A DNA stretch of 64,000 bases from positions 1,922,001 through 1,986,000 of the forward strand of contig JADNRZ010000002.1 in the NCBI GenBank assembly GCA_015501605.1. Direction: 5' to 3'. The position numbers and the translations under genes were made by a program. Shown here in pieces: positions 43,183-56,383 of the stretch. A model generated the notes under the pieces. The model searched no databases. It saw only the letters and a program-made list of their open reading frames with translations, and had not been told where the DNA came from. The number at the start of each line of letters is the position of its first letter. Within the stretch, counting starts at the first letter, position 1. The stretch is from Panaeolus papilionaceus (lineage: Eukaryota > Basidiomycota > Agaricomycetes > Agaricales).

Positions 43183-44661
43183 ATGTCCTCTATCATTTTC
43201 AGGTCAGCAAGGTCCTCTCTAGCGCCTAAGCTTGTTCGTTCCTTGGCCACAGTACCCCAAACTCCAGTTGCAAACAAATTCACCAAGACCTTGGACGAAG
43301 GCCCGAGTTTCGACGACTTCCTATCAGGAGAGCCTGAACCTGCCAGCCGTGTTATATTGGGAAACACCAGAGGGTATATGACCTGAACATGATGCTGTTT
43401 ATGGATACCAATCTTTTTTCCCTTACTAGGCCTCGTCTGCCATCGTACTTGAAAACGTCAATACCTTCCGGAGAATCCTTCAAGAAAATTAAGAAAGACC
43501 TTCGAGGATTGAATTTGCACACAGTGTGCGAAGAGGCAAGGTGTCCTAACATTGGCGACTGCTGGGGTGGAGGTGATACAGCAGATGGCCACAAGACGGC
43601 GACGGCGACAATCATGGTACGTCTGAGTTGCTTTGCTCTTCCACACAACCAGTAACGTTTCATTTTCAATAGTTAATGGGGGATACCTGCACTCGCGGTT
43701 GCAGGTTTTGCTCAGTGAAAACATCCAAAGCTCCTCCACCCTTGGATCCCCATGAACCCGAAAATACGGCGGAGGCCATTAGCCGCTGGGGATTAGGCTA
43801 CATCGTCTTAACTAGCGTCGACCGAGACGGCAAGCCTTGATATCAAACACTTCGTTCAAAAGCACTAATCCTATACAACAGACCTTGTTGATGGTGGAGC
43901 CCATCACTTCGCAGAAACCATCCGGAAAATAAAGCAGAAGTGAGTGGACATAGCTTCGGTCGCAAGTCAATATACTTATGACAAGTATACGCAAAGGGCA
44001 CCCCAGATTCTTGTAGAGGCCCTAACCGGAGATTTCGCTGGGTCTTTGGAACATGTATCCTTGGTCGCGAAATCGGGTCTAGACGTTTACGCTCACAACG
44101 TCGAGACGGTCGAAGAGCTGACACCCTATGTGCGCGATCGCAGAGCAACCTTCCGTCAAAGCTTGAAGGTTTTGGAACATGCAAAGAAGGAAGGAGCTCA
44201 AATCACCAAAACAAGTATTATGTTGGGTGTGGGCGAAACCTCAGAACAAATTCTTGCGACATTGAAAGGTATGTATTTTGTGACTGTTCATTCTGGGTAG
44301 AATCATTAACTGGTGATTACACAGAACTCCGTAAAGTCGACGTAGATGTGGTGACCTTCGGCCAGTATATGCGTCCAACCAAGCGTCACATGAAGGTCGA
44401 CCGTTACGTTGAGCCATCAGAGTTCGAACACTGGAAACAAGTGGCCGAACAGCTCGGTTTCTTGTACGTCGCCAGTGGACCTCTGGTCCGCAGTAGCTAC
44501 AAGGTGAGCCAAATTATTGTCGGCCTCGACTGGTTCTGACATGTTGGCAGGCTGGGGAGTATTATATTTCAAATGTCCTTAAATCGCGCAAAGCTGCTGT
44601 TGATCCCACCGTAGCGTTAAATGATATTGCTGAACAGCGCAATCACACCACAACATACTAG
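43183..44661 (+). CDS. LIP5: Lipoyl synthase, mitochondrial
   Basis: A radical-SAM enzyme inserting two sulfurs into octanoyl groups on E2 and H proteins. The N-terminus [20 protein letters not shown] is a presequence. The auxiliary cluster motif is [12 protein letters not shown] (CX4CX5C) and the radical-SAM motif is CTRGCRFC (CX3CX2C), together with [15 protein letters not shown] and [28 protein letters not shown] and [16 protein letters not shown] follow. The C-terminal R-S-S-Y-K-A-G-E motif contains the conserved R-S-S-Y. One intron, 43830-43881 (52 nt), starts with GC and ends CAG; it is required to keep V-D-R-D-D-L-V-D-G-G. Its client, the PDH E2, lies about 6 kb downstream. Confidence 0.96.
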
Positions 44662-44928
44662 CACCGTTGTTTTTACAACCTGACAGCCACTGATTCATAT
44701 CTATATACACGTATTATTATAATCAAATAATTTCAATACGAGCATACGTTTAAATAGATCTAGTTGATCTAAGCTATAGAGTCTATAGACTTCAGAGCAC
44801 TCTACGAAAATGTATCCGGCAAAGTCCGGTATTTCAATCGGAGTTTGAACATTAGTGAAGCGTAAACTCTATTGTGAGTACACAATCAACACAACGACCT
44901 CGTTCTCAACACCCGCCCAAAATTTCTA

Positions 44929-45302
44929 ATGGTGTGTTTCCCGCCCATTATTTCTCTTGTATCAACTTTTTAACACCTTTTCAGGACTCATCAAAGGCCA
45001 CCGTCAAGCTTGCCAAAGTTATCAAGGTTGGAAGGAAGAGATAGTTGAAAGAATTGGTCGCTAAGATGTTGTTGTTATAGGTGTTGGGACGCACTGGCTC
45101 CCGTGGAGGTGTCACCCAAGTCCGGGTTGAATTCATGGACGATACCACCAGAACGATCATCCGTAACGTCAAGGGACCTGTGCGGGAGCAGGATATCCTT
45201 GCACTCCTCGAGAGTGAACGTGAGGCCAGGTGAGCAGAAAAAGACTATTGTTTCCCTTTACAAAAACCGAACGATTGATTGTTGGGCAGACGTCTGCGTT
45301 AA
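44929..45302 (+). CDS. RPS28: 40S ribosomal protein S28 (eS28)
   Basis: A 68-residue small-subunit protein at the mRNA exit region. Spliced exons give M then [35 protein letters not shown] and [20 protein letters not shown], ending A-R-R-L-R, essentially the universal eS28 sequence. The ATG (44929-44931) forms a 3-nt exon followed by a 53-nt intron with donor GTGTGT and acceptor TTTCAG. Two more introns follow, one after V-I-K and one in the last Arg codons. CT-rich sequence lies shortly upstream, as in many ribosomal protein genes. The nearby inverted repeat CCGGCAAAGTCCGG (about 44817-44830) is upstream of the start. Confidence 0.95.
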
Positions 45303-45547
45303 AATGGCATATGGATAATGCTAGTTGTTGTGTTTTTTGCAATACATTTTATTTCTCTTTCTCCCTGGCATTTTATCTGTCTGTAAGGAATTTTGAACGA
45401 TCTCATGAGTATTGCCAGTGTTAATCCGGCTTACCCAACCCGATCCTTCATATCGGGCGGTTATACTGATGGGATCGTGGAAATAACCGAAACCGATTCC
45501 TTAAACATGCTCCGCTTCAGAGCAATTCAAGACTTGACCTGATTTTC

Positions 45548-46641
45548 ATGCCCTCTAGTTATGCCTATGTTACTCTCCTCAACTCGAACTCTTACCTCGC
45601 TGGCGTACTCGTCCTTGACGCATGTCTCCGACAAGTTGATTCGAAATACCCATTTGTTGTGATGATCACCTCGGCACTATCGAAGGACGTCACAGACGTC
45701 CTTCACAGACGCGGTATTGCGACCAAGCTTGTTCAATCCCTTCGTCCTCCCGAGGGGCAGTTCAGGCACAATGACCAGGAGTCCCGTTTTGTAGATACGT
45801 GGACAAAGCTCAGGTACGACAACTGGGTGTCTCCCTATGTAGAACGGCGCTCACATACCCTCTAGGGGCTTTGAACTAACCGACTACACTGTATGCGCTA
45901 AAATATCGGCATTTGATTTCATGGTCTTAATAATTTTTTAGAGGATTGTTCTTCTGGATAGCGACATGCTGGTTCTAAGGAATATGGACGAACTGATGGA
46001 ACTCGATCTGCCCAAGGACCATATCGCTGCCGTGCATGTCTGTGCGTGCAACCCTCGTGGGATCGCGCATTATCCTGGAGATTGGTCGGGTCAACCATTT
46101 CTACCGCGCTGCAAAAATTGACATATCTCTTGTTCTGTGTAGGTTACCTCAAAACTGCGCGTACGCGAAAGTACATTCGCCGACAGACTCTCCTCCGACA
46201 ATCACTGCACAATCACCAAGACCTCACACCCAGCTCAACTCTGGCACTGTCATTCTTAACCCGTCAACCGCTCTTTTCACTGGAATCAAAAATTTTCTTG
46301 AAACCTCTGAGAGGGTTTCCGAGTGGACATTCCCCGACCAAGACCTACTTTCTGAATATTTCAAAGGGAGGTGGAAGCCCATCTCATGGTGGTATAACGC
46401 TCTCCGAACACTAAGCACTACTCATCCATCGATATGGCAAGAAAGCGAAATTCGTTGTCTTCATTACATATTTGCCGACAAACCCTGGCAATCGAGAGTG
46501 TATCAAGGTGACTCAGAGTCTACATTTGCGGTCATGAATCGTTGGTGGTGGGACCGATTTGATGCTTTGGGCCAGGAAATGAAATGCAACGATCTAACTG
46601 GATGGGATTTCGTTCTTTCGACCGTGGACAAACGCCGTTAA
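45548..46641 (+). CDS. Glycosyltransferase family 8 protein (glycogenin/galactinol synthase-like)
   Basis: The N-terminus SYAYVTLLNSNSYLAGVLVL is the typical GT8 start (a nucleotide-binding strand). RIVLLDSDMLVLRNMDEL carries the DxD metal motif, and AVHVCACNPRGIAHYPGDW, QLNSGTVILNPS, FPDQDLLSEYFKGRW and SWWYNALR follow. These match GT8 enzymes of the glycogenin/galactinol synthase type that transfer a sugar from a UDP-sugar. Substrate and acceptor are unknown. No signal peptide or TM is evident, so a cytosolic location is likely. About four exons, including a very short one at the join before L-T-D-Y-T and an intron splitting the codon after G-D-W. Convergent with KAE1 with about 70 bp between stops. 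Confidence 0.88.
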
Positions 46642-46711
46642 TCGATAAAAAATAGCTAAGCTTAATGGTAACTTATTCATAGAATGTATAATATACACTA
46701 GGGTCCAATAT

Positions 46712-48214
<1,503 letters not shown>

Positions 48215-48479
48215 AGCAATAATGGGTTATTTTGTTCACGACAGAGGTAGGAAAACAAATTCAAGCCAAAGATATAATACACGACAGATGTATTCAGCGC
48301 GCATCATCAGATAAGATCATATTCGGATCATTTTAATCTCCGGCATCTCATCCTTTTTCAACTATTTTTAGATTCGACAAATCCCATCCTACATATTAAT
48401 GCTACAGAATGTATGTATCACGTACTACGAAATAAATAAATAACTGTTACAATGCTCCATGACATACGTATGATAGCTC

Positions 48480-50465
48480 TCATAAGTCGCCGTGCTTGAT
48501 CGCACATAGGGCAGCATAGAATTCCCTATCGAATGAAACACATTGCAGCACAACACAGGGAACCGAAAGCTCCTGACGCTCAAATGCCACTTCAATTTCT
48601 TCCACGGTCCGAGGGTCCTTTAATTTGTCCTTTGCAACCTTGGAATACATATGCTTTGTCTGCCATGATGCCAATGTTAGTACATACGCTGTTCGCACAA
48701 CTTATCTCGCTTACCTCGTCACTCAGATTCATCCACTCCTCTACACCGAGGGATTCCACACGATGAACCTTGTACTTTCCTAAATACTGAAATTTGCGCT
48801 TCTTGGCGGATGTCTTAGGAAGCCCAATAAAAAGGTTGCGCAAAGATGCTTGAGCATATGTATCTCGATCCTTTCCAAGTCCGACGAAAATAAAACCGTG
48901 CTGTCCAGGCATAGAAGGGCACCAGGGGTGGTGACTCAGTGTCGGACATAAATAAGTTGATATCATGGCCTTCTTGTCAGTTGAGGCCATTGTTTCCGAC
49001 ATGCTGGAATATTTATGAGCTTGCTGAAGTTGGTATGACTATTTTTGTGGCTCACCGGTCTAGCAGTAACTGGACATTTTCACCTAATGTGCGTTTCAAG
49101 AACTCCCGATCAAATAAAACAGCCGTGCCCATGGCTTTCCAATCATAATCGACAGTGGGCAAAGAATCCAAGAATCGTGCACGTTCCATCGGAAGGGATG
49201 ACGAAGGAATCACTCCCTTGACCGAGATAATAGGCTCGATGATAGTCACGTCATCATTTAGCATCGTACCTGGGATTTCTGGTCGGTGTGCTGGGCGCTG
49301 GACATCACTGTCATCTTCTCCTGAGATACCTTGATAGAGAGTCGGAGGCATGTGCACGCGCGGCGACATGTGCTCAAGGTTGCTTGAAATAGCTCGAAGA
49401 GTAGTCGCCGATGCGTGGCGGGTCTAAGATTGCAGATGTGTACATTATTAGCTTAGAACTGCTGAGTTACGCGCTCAACGGAACTTACGATATTTTGCAA
49501 TTGCATCATAGACTTTCGAAGAGCGTGCTTACTGGCTTCGACTTTTTGCAGTCTGTCGCGCAATGACTGAACTTGCTCCAGTAAATCTTTGTTCTTCTCC
49601 TTTTGACTTTCAATCATTGCCCTCAATTCACGGTTCTGTGGGGTGAGATGTTTGACAACGCGCCGAGAAATACAGTAGACAATCAGCAAACCCACTTCTT
49701 TCTGGACAGCGACGAGTTCCGCTGAATCAATTTCCGTAAGGGTAGTTGTCTAGAAATAAACGCTTGAATGGAGTTTTATTGGTTGACAAAAGTGACACTT
49801 ACAAGTTCGTGAAGGACTTTTTCAAGTTGTTGATTCTAATTGCAAAGCATCGACATTAGCGCAGTATGTGGATGATCGGTCGTGTCAGGAATAAGCTACC
49901 TTCTCCAGAAGACTACATTTATCTTTCCGAAGTGTTTCCAGTTCTTCCTGACTCACTTCACTTGGAGCTAACTCCAATTCCCTTTGTTTCGAGCGCAGAG
50001 CAGCATTTTCAATGACAAGCGCCCTGATTCTCTCTGTAGATGACGAGAGCTAAACTGGCTATAAGATTGGTCAAATTGAAGGAAATCGCGCTACATACCT
50101 CATGTTGCAGTCTATGGTATTCTTGTTTCGCCCGGTGCAGGCCGCTCTCTACCTCCTCCAAATCATCCTTTGCAGGAATGGAAGGGATGCGCTGACGGTC
50201 ACCTAGCATTGACGAAGATCCTTCATTAAGTGTCTGTCTGGGTGCCTCCTGGGCTCTCCTGACCCTTTCGGATTGACGAAGGAGATCATCATTAATATTG
50301 TGGTATAATTTAGCCTAGGTTAGGTCAACTAAAAGCCTGAGAGCTGACAGCGCCGCAAACACGCACCTCTGCTTTGACACGCAAAAGCTCTTCTTTCAGT
50401 TTGATCACATTCTCCGAGGCTTCCGACCACTTTTTGACGACGTTGGCCCAGAACACTTCGTCCAT
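48480..50465 (-). CDS. Coiled-coil protein with conserved fungal C-terminal domain (DUF6697-like)
   Basis: Not a characterised family. The start is M-D-E-V-F-W-A-N-V-V-K-K-W-S-E. Long heptad-rich coiled coils follow (E-N-V-I-K-L-K-E-E-L-L-R-V; NRELRAMIESQKEKNKDLLE). A short disordered segment and a compact C-terminal domain come next. The domain starts near RARFLDSLPTVDYDWKAMGT, then VLFDREFLKRTLGENVQLLL, TLSHHPWCPSMPGQHGFIFV and KRKFQYLGKYKVHRVESLGV, and ends CVSFDREFYAALCAIK. The P-W-C-P and Y-L-G-K-Y motifs recall an uncharacterised domain common in mushroom proteomes (I believe DUF6697; to be checked by HMM search). About ten exons. Function unknown. Confidence 0.75.
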
Positions 50466-50870
50466 TGGGCAGGGAACTAGTCAGAAGGGCGAGCCTGTGG
50501 AAGTGGGATAAATACAAGGAGTGTCTGCATTCATGTCCACCGGAACTTTGTTTGGGATTGCAAGGGTCATCAATTGCCATTGACTACAGTGTGAAGCTCC
50601 GCATTGGTTCAGGGAAATATGTATGTTTAATTTTCTCAGGCTTACTTAGACGAAGATCCTGGCTGTTGAGCGCTCTTTTCCTTCGAGCTAAATAGGCCGT
50701 CTTGCGACAAAATTCATCGCATGTGTTTAAAAGATATGATATATTGTAAAGTCTAGGGTGCTATCAAAACAACAGGTATGGGCCTTGCGATATATCATTG
50801 GATCGTCGTGATACGCAATCCATGTATACGGCAGAATATCAGACACGAGTGAATGCGCAACAAAAAATAT
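50466..50870. other. Intergenic region 5' of the coiled-coil gene, 3' of PDH E2
   Basis: About 400 bp without a supported gene. It contains the upstream region of the minus-strand coiled-coil gene and the likely 3' UTR of the E2 gene. No motif stands out. Confidence 0.5.
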
Positions 50871-52499
50871 TTAGAGCATGAAGGTCAAGGGGTTCTCAAG
50901 ATATCCTTTGAAGGCAGACAGCCAGCGTGCACCCACGGCTCCGTCAACTGTTCTGTGGTCCGAGCTAAGGGTGACTTTCATAGACTGAACCGTCTTAAAG
51001 CCTTGGGCCTCCTCAGGAGCTGGAACCAGCTTGGCTTGCGTTGAGCCAACCGCGAGAATGCATGATTGAGGTGGATTGATAATGGCCGTGAAGTGGTCAA
51101 TGCCAAACATGCCCAAGTTCGAGATAGTAAATGTGCCACCCTGAAGGAAACATGGTTACAAGGTTGAACTTGAACGACGAGTTACCAGACATACCTGATA
51201 CTCAGTCGGCTGGAGTTTACCGTCACGGGCCTTCTTGGCAAGAGCCTTGGTTTCAGCAGATATGCTGGCCAATCCCTTTGCTCCAGCGTCTTTGATGATG
51301 GGGGTTATGAGTCCACTTGGTGTCGCAACAGCGACGGAGATGTCCGCCTTCTTATAACTGTAAATATGAATTGAGTGTTACGTAGTGAGGGCAGATACAA
51401 TAAGATGCTTACGTGCGGATGACTTCTCCGAGCCATGCCGAGTTAGCCTCTGGAACATCTGCCAGTGCACATGCTACGGCCTTGACGATGAAGTCATTGA
51501 CGCTGAGCTTTTGGTTCTTCTCGGCGAGAGTCTTGTTAAATACTTCCCTGAGTTTAAGAACCTTGTCCATGTTGACGTCGACAGTCAAGTAATAATGGGG
51601 CACCTCTTGTTTCGATTGAGTGAGTCTTTGACCAATAGTGCGACGCATATTCGAGACGGGGGTGTCAACATAATCGACGGACTGAGCAGCGGGAGCGGCC
51701 TGAGCTTTTGGCGAGACCGCGGAAGCTGACTGGGTTGCCGCTGGTGCCGCCTTGTATTTTTCAACGTCTTCGCGGATAATTCGGCCAGCCGGACCTGTGC
51801 CTTTGATATTGGCGAGAGGTATGCCCTGTTCCAAAGCAATTTTTTTCGCGATTGGTGATGCAAAGATGCGGTCACCAGGCTTGTAGTCTTTTTTCGACTC
51901 CGTGGGAGATGGGGGCGTTGATTCAGACTTGGGGGCCGGCGGGGGTGCTTCGGATGACGGAGTAGGTGTAGAAGATGCTGGTTCAGAGGAGCCTTGACTT
52001 GAAGACTGTTTAGCCAACGCGTCTGCACCGGACAGGTCATCACCCTCTTCACCAATAATGGCAATAACGGAGCCTACAGGAACGCCCTTGCTGCCATCAC
52101 TTGCCTATATCAGGGTTAGCTTTGCGTACAAGGAGAGACTCGGGTTAGAGACTTGCGATAATTTTAGCAAGGATACCGTCATCCTGAGCCTCTACATCGA
52201 TGGTAGCCTTGTCGGTTTCCTGCAACAAAATGTCAACTCTGGTTTACTGAGGCTTGTATTCAAGGGGCGTACAATCTCGAGCAAGACATCACCAGCTGAA
52301 AAAGCCTCTCCTTCCTTCTTTTTCCAGGATGCAATACCCCCCTCTGTCATGGTTGGACTCATAGCTGGCATATTGAATTGTGCAAGAGCACGCCTACGCG
52401 TTGAGGCATGGAAACCTGGAAGCCTTTGAATAAAAAGTAGAGAGAGTTAAAAACCAATATACCTCTTGTCAAAACGCGAGCTAGAGAGGAGGAGGCCAT
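50871..52499 (-). CDS. LAT1: Dihydrolipoyllysine acetyltransferase, E2 of pyruvate dehydrogenase
   Basis: The core of the mitochondrial PDH complex. Exon 1 codes [12 protein letters not shown] and joins (donor GTATAT, acceptor TTCCAG) to [20 protein letters not shown], a presequence then the lipoyl domain. The lipoyl Lys is in [15 protein letters not shown], and [20 protein letters not shown] ends the domain. A Pro/Ala/Ser linker and the E1/E3-binding domain ([33 protein letters not shown]) follow. The catalytic domain contains [18 protein letters not shown] and the active site [12 protein letters not shown]. The stop is after P-L-T-F-M-L. A single lipoyl domain, as in fungi. Divergent from CSL4 (163 bp). 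It requires the lipoyl synthase encoded at 43183-44661. Confidence 0.96.
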
Positions 52500-52662
52500 T
52501 TATATATAAAGAAGGTGAATAGGAAAAAGAAAGAAGTGGTTCAAGGTGTAACGTCAGTATTTAAAGCTAAAGCAAATTGTTGGGGTTTCCAACTTTTAAC
52601 TCCTTTTAGAAACTCTATTACATTTTGGTTTCTTTTTATTAAAATAAATTCATTATTTTGTC

Positions 52663-53409
52663 ATGCAAACCTCTTCTACGCTTTTTATACCAGGTCAACC
52701 TTTGAATCTACCTCCTCGTGCACCTGTGCCAGAATTGAAGACAGGTGTTTATGTGCGTGATGGACAAATACGCGCCAGTTTATGTGGTTTTCCACAAGTC
52801 AATGGTCATGTATGGTCTTGATCAACACATCTCTGCCTTTCTTTTGAACTTTGATATCTAGAATTTGAGTATACAACGATTACAACCACATCCCCCCTCT
52901 CCGGGATCGATTGTGCTTGGATCCATCACCAGACTTTCACCTTTACAAGCATCAATATCCATTACAGTTGTTGATGGCATTCCCCTGCCTCCTGGGGAAG
53001 AGTTCCTTGGAATGATTCGCGTCCAGGATGTTCGTGCCACTGAAAAGGACAAAATCAAGATCGGTGATTGTTTCAGAGGAGGAGATGTTGTGCGGTGTCA
53101 AGTTGTATGTTCTGATTCTTTTGCTACTTTTGTCAATAAAAAAGTAAATCTTACTTATTATCTGTAACCTTGAGATTTCTCTGGGAGATGCTCGTAGTTA
53201 TTTTGTCACTACAGCGCGGAACGACCTGGGAGTAATTTTTGCGACAAGTGAAACAGGTGAGCCCCATGACAATATGAAATCAGACCCAGTGTCAAATAGT
53301 TGTTGCCACAGGTGGCGCATTGGAGCCCGTTTCATGGCAGGAAATGCGATGTCCAGTTACAGGGAAGATTGAAAAAAGAAAATGCGCGAAGCCGTTGGAT
53401 ATGGCGTAA
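52663..53409 (+). CDS. CSL4: Exosome cap subunit Csl4 (EXOSC1)
   Basis: An S1/zinc-ribbon cap protein of the RNA exosome. The start is MQTSSTLFIPGQPLNLPPRA, followed by the N-terminal domain KTGVYVRDGQIRASLCGFPQ. The S1 domain is built over a GTATGG...ATCTAG intron: PPSPGSIVLGSITRLSPLQA, EEFLGMIRVQDVRATEKDKI and DCFRGGDVVRCQV. The C-terminal part reads ISLGDARSYFVTTARNDLGV and a zinc-ribbon-like C-P-V-T-G-K-I-E-K-R-K-C. I end it at TAA 53407-53409 (P-L-D-M-A). A final intron with a donor at GCGTAAAC and a late acceptor would change only the last residue or so. Confidence 0.88.
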
Positions 53410-53904
53410 ACTCAATTGCAGTGGCATTTTCAACCTTTTTCTACCATTATTCCAAACATTCGTCTATTGTGAATGACTCCTTGCACGGTTTTCATTTCAG
53501 TTCTTGAAGTGAGCATGTTCCATTTCCCTTGATAATTCATGTTATCTCACGGGTTATGTGCTTTTCTACTTACACAACTAAATTGATGCAGGTCTGTTTC
53601 TCCGGCCCCAAATTCCAATTGAAGCCAAAAAAGCTCAAGGTTTTGAGCTTATAGTATTGTATGTTGTAGTTCGTTAATTGGTAGTCGAAAATTATATCAT
53701 TTTGTAATGTTTTCAATCATAAACTGGCCCCACAGTACTGGACCCAAACAATATTTGAGTCTGGTTTTAGGGGAGTAGTACAAAGTTTGTGGAGGCCAAA
53801 TAAGGGAATAATGAGATCAACGCGTTGTCTTTGGTTGCACAACTTTCTCCCAAACAGCTCACTTCCGCCTGCGAACCTAGTCTTCGCATCAACACTCTTT
53901 CAAG
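53410..53904. other. Intergenic region between CSL4 and nudE
   Basis: About 500 bp of AT-rich sequence. A short open stretch at 53591-53676, preceded by TGATGCAG, codes G-L-F-L-R-P-Q-I-P-I-E-A-K-K-A-Q-G-F but has no start and no partner exon that I can support. The rest is presumably the CSL4 3' UTR and nudE promoter. Confidence 0.45.
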
Positions 53905-56068
53905 ATGACGGCCGTACTTTCAGCAATAGATCCTTTGCGTAGTAGTAGGCATGCTCCTCCCGACGACGAGTAACTATATTTCACCCCAAATGCCACCTTC
54001 ATGACTGACATTGTTTCAATAGCTTCCCAGCCAACACTGATTGGAAAGAGAAGTATAATGAGGTGCGAGTTCATCATACGTATGTTCTCAATATTTTAAA
54101 TTTCTTGCCTTTTTTCAGGTTCTCGACATGCTCTCAGAAACGAGACAAGAATTGGATGACTTCCACCAAGCAAGCAAGGAGCTGGAAGCCGAACTCGAGA
54201 GTGAGCTAGCAAGGACTGAGAAATCCCAGAAGGATCTCATGATGAAGGTTTCCCGGGCGGAAACCGAGCGAGATGACTGGAAGGTATGAGCTGCTGCTTG
54301 ACTTATACTTTTTATCTCTGTGCCTTCATTGACTTCTTTTACCACTAGGGGAAATTCATGTCTCTTCAGACCACTCATAACACAACCACCACCTCTTTGC
54401 AACGCGAACTTGATCAGCTGCGGCAAGAATATCAAAAGACCAAAGTGCACCTGCGAGAATTAGAGATGGGTAACGATGACTTAGAAAGGAATGAGCGCGC
54501 AGTGTCCTCCAGTCTGGCAGATCTAGAATCCAAGTATTCCCGAGTATTAGAAGAAAAGATTCTTCTCGAGCATGAATTACTGGAGAAAGCCACTCTAGAG
54601 GAGCAGATGCAGAGATTGAAGGATGAACTCAGAGGTGGGCAGTCTGCTCCTCAAAAGAATATCATCCCTAATACCTCTTTTAGACGCCAACGTGGAAATC
54701 TCCATATTCAAAGATCAGCTAGAAGCGCTGAAGTCCCAAAAATCCGAGTCCTCCTCCATACAGTCATCTAATGACGATCTCATGTCGACTGTCCCTCTTG
54801 CGGGCCTTGACTTGGAGGACGTTTCACCCGCATCCGAGTCACCGGGCTCAGAAAATTTGCCTCCAAGTGCCCTGTCTACTCCCAAAGCGTCACTTTCGCG
54901 ATCTGCGGCGGCCTCAGCCTTTTTACCTCGCGCGTTTGCTCAGGATAGACCAAGCCCTCTCAGTGCTTTGCGCACCTCCAACATTATCCGGTCCACCACA
55001 CTCCCGTCTTTGTCCAGCCCCAGCACCTCTAGCCCCCGAGGTCTCATGCGCCCCTCTGCCATTAAGAGTGCCTCTACTATCGCCACCAGTACCACCTCCG
55101 CGAGTGCTTCTCTTTCCAAAAACAAGGGTGTTCAGATGGTCTCAGAAATGCGTGCTCGGGTGAAGAATTTAGAACAGAAAATCCACACCCGTGTCCCTCG
55201 TCTGCGCATGGGTAGTGTGGTGAACCGACAGAATTCAACAAACAATGCCGCTCCCTCTACCCCTGTCACTAGCTCCTCATCATCCGCCGCTTCCAACGCC
55301 TCTACTGCGAAAACGAGTCTTGACTCCCAGAGGAAGAGTATGGAGTCACGCCTCAGTGCTGACAGTGGATCCGATAAGAATTTCAAGCGAGATGACTCCT
55401 CAGGATGGGTCCTTATTATGGAAGACTCTCCGTCTCCTCAGAAAGAGGCCAAGCGTCTCAAGGAAAAACGCCGATTATCCGCCTCTACTGCAGGCCCTAC
55501 CTCGTTCAGAACTACTATTTCAACCGCTGCTCGTGCTACTTCTCCCACTCTTCGATCCACTCCCGCTAACCCTCTTGCCGCCAGCACTGGTAGCAGCCTC
55601 CGCCGTCCACAATCCAGACTCTCTTCAGGGGGTGGCGCATCTTCTTCGACATCCCGACCCCAAACACCCACATTCCTTCCTATTCCCTCAAACAGTAGTT
55701 ACACTCCTTCAGCATCCACAAGTTTCAAACGGTCATTGGGACCAGGTAGCGTAAATCAGATGAAGAGATCATCGCTTGGAAAGTCCCCGGCCGTTCCAGT
55801 TCCTCCACTGCCTCAAACGTATCGTGAAAGACCTCTGACCATGCCTCCCTTGAGCAACACCACCAACTCCAAAGCACTTCCTACTCTACCCTCAAATGAT
55901 CCACACCCTAACGTCACGCTACGGTCAAAAATGTCCTCATCATCAAGTACTTCAACCATCCTGTCGAAGAGCCGAATTGGACGACCTAGCGGCGGTGGTA
56001 TATCGGGTCGCAGGAGCGCAGGAGTTGAACCAAGTGGAGCATTGGACCTCAGTGACCTCCAACCCTAA
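53905..56068 (+). CDS. nudE: NudE/Ndel1-family dynein regulator (RO11-like)
   Basis: NudE binds LIS1 and dynein and acts in nuclear migration. Short 5' exons give M-T-A-V-L-S-A-I-D-P-L then F-P-A-N-T-D-W-K-E-K-Y-N-E-V-L-D-M-L. A long parallel coiled coil follows (LSETRQELDDFHQASKELEA; QRELDQLRQEYQKTKVHLRE; RDANVEISIFKDQLEALKSQ), with the typical NudE spacing. The C-terminal 400 residues are Ser/Pro/Thr-rich and basic, as in fungal NudE, and end R-S-A-G-V-E-P-S-G-A-L-D-L-S-D-L-Q-P. The intron near 54635-54683 (GTGGGC...TTTTAG) must be removed to join the coil. Start ATG 53905; the first intron begins GTAACT within an Asp codon. Confidence 0.88.
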
Positions 56069-56383
56069 TCCCACACTGCTAACGAGCTGGTGGTACTTTA
56101 CATTCTCTTGTTTCAGGTTGGATTGGATGGAACTTTGCATTAACCACACTCCCTGCAACATTTTTACTATCTCGATACCTTGATTTTTATGTTCAGATAT
56201 GATACGCACGAGCGCTTTTTTATTCTTGTTTTTCTAATCTTGTCGCTTAGGATCAATTGTACGATTTTTATAATGATTTTTATGTACGTAGCCGATACTT
56301 ACGATTCGATGAACCCAATTAGGCATATAGTAGCTGCGTGACCCCATTAAAGTCAGAAAGGTTCTTGAGTAAGGACCACCATC
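56069..56383. other. Intergenic region between nudE and the ESS2 gene
   Basis: 315 bp, AT-rich, co-directional flanking genes. It is probably the 3' UTR of nudE and the promoter of ESS2; nothing else is seen. Confidence 0.5.

Noticed and set aside
53591..53676. A possible short exon (G-L-F-L-R-P-Q-I-P...) downstream of CSL4
   Set aside because: An AG acceptor precedes it and the frame is open, but no start, donor partner or known motif could be found. Probably chance in the 3' region.
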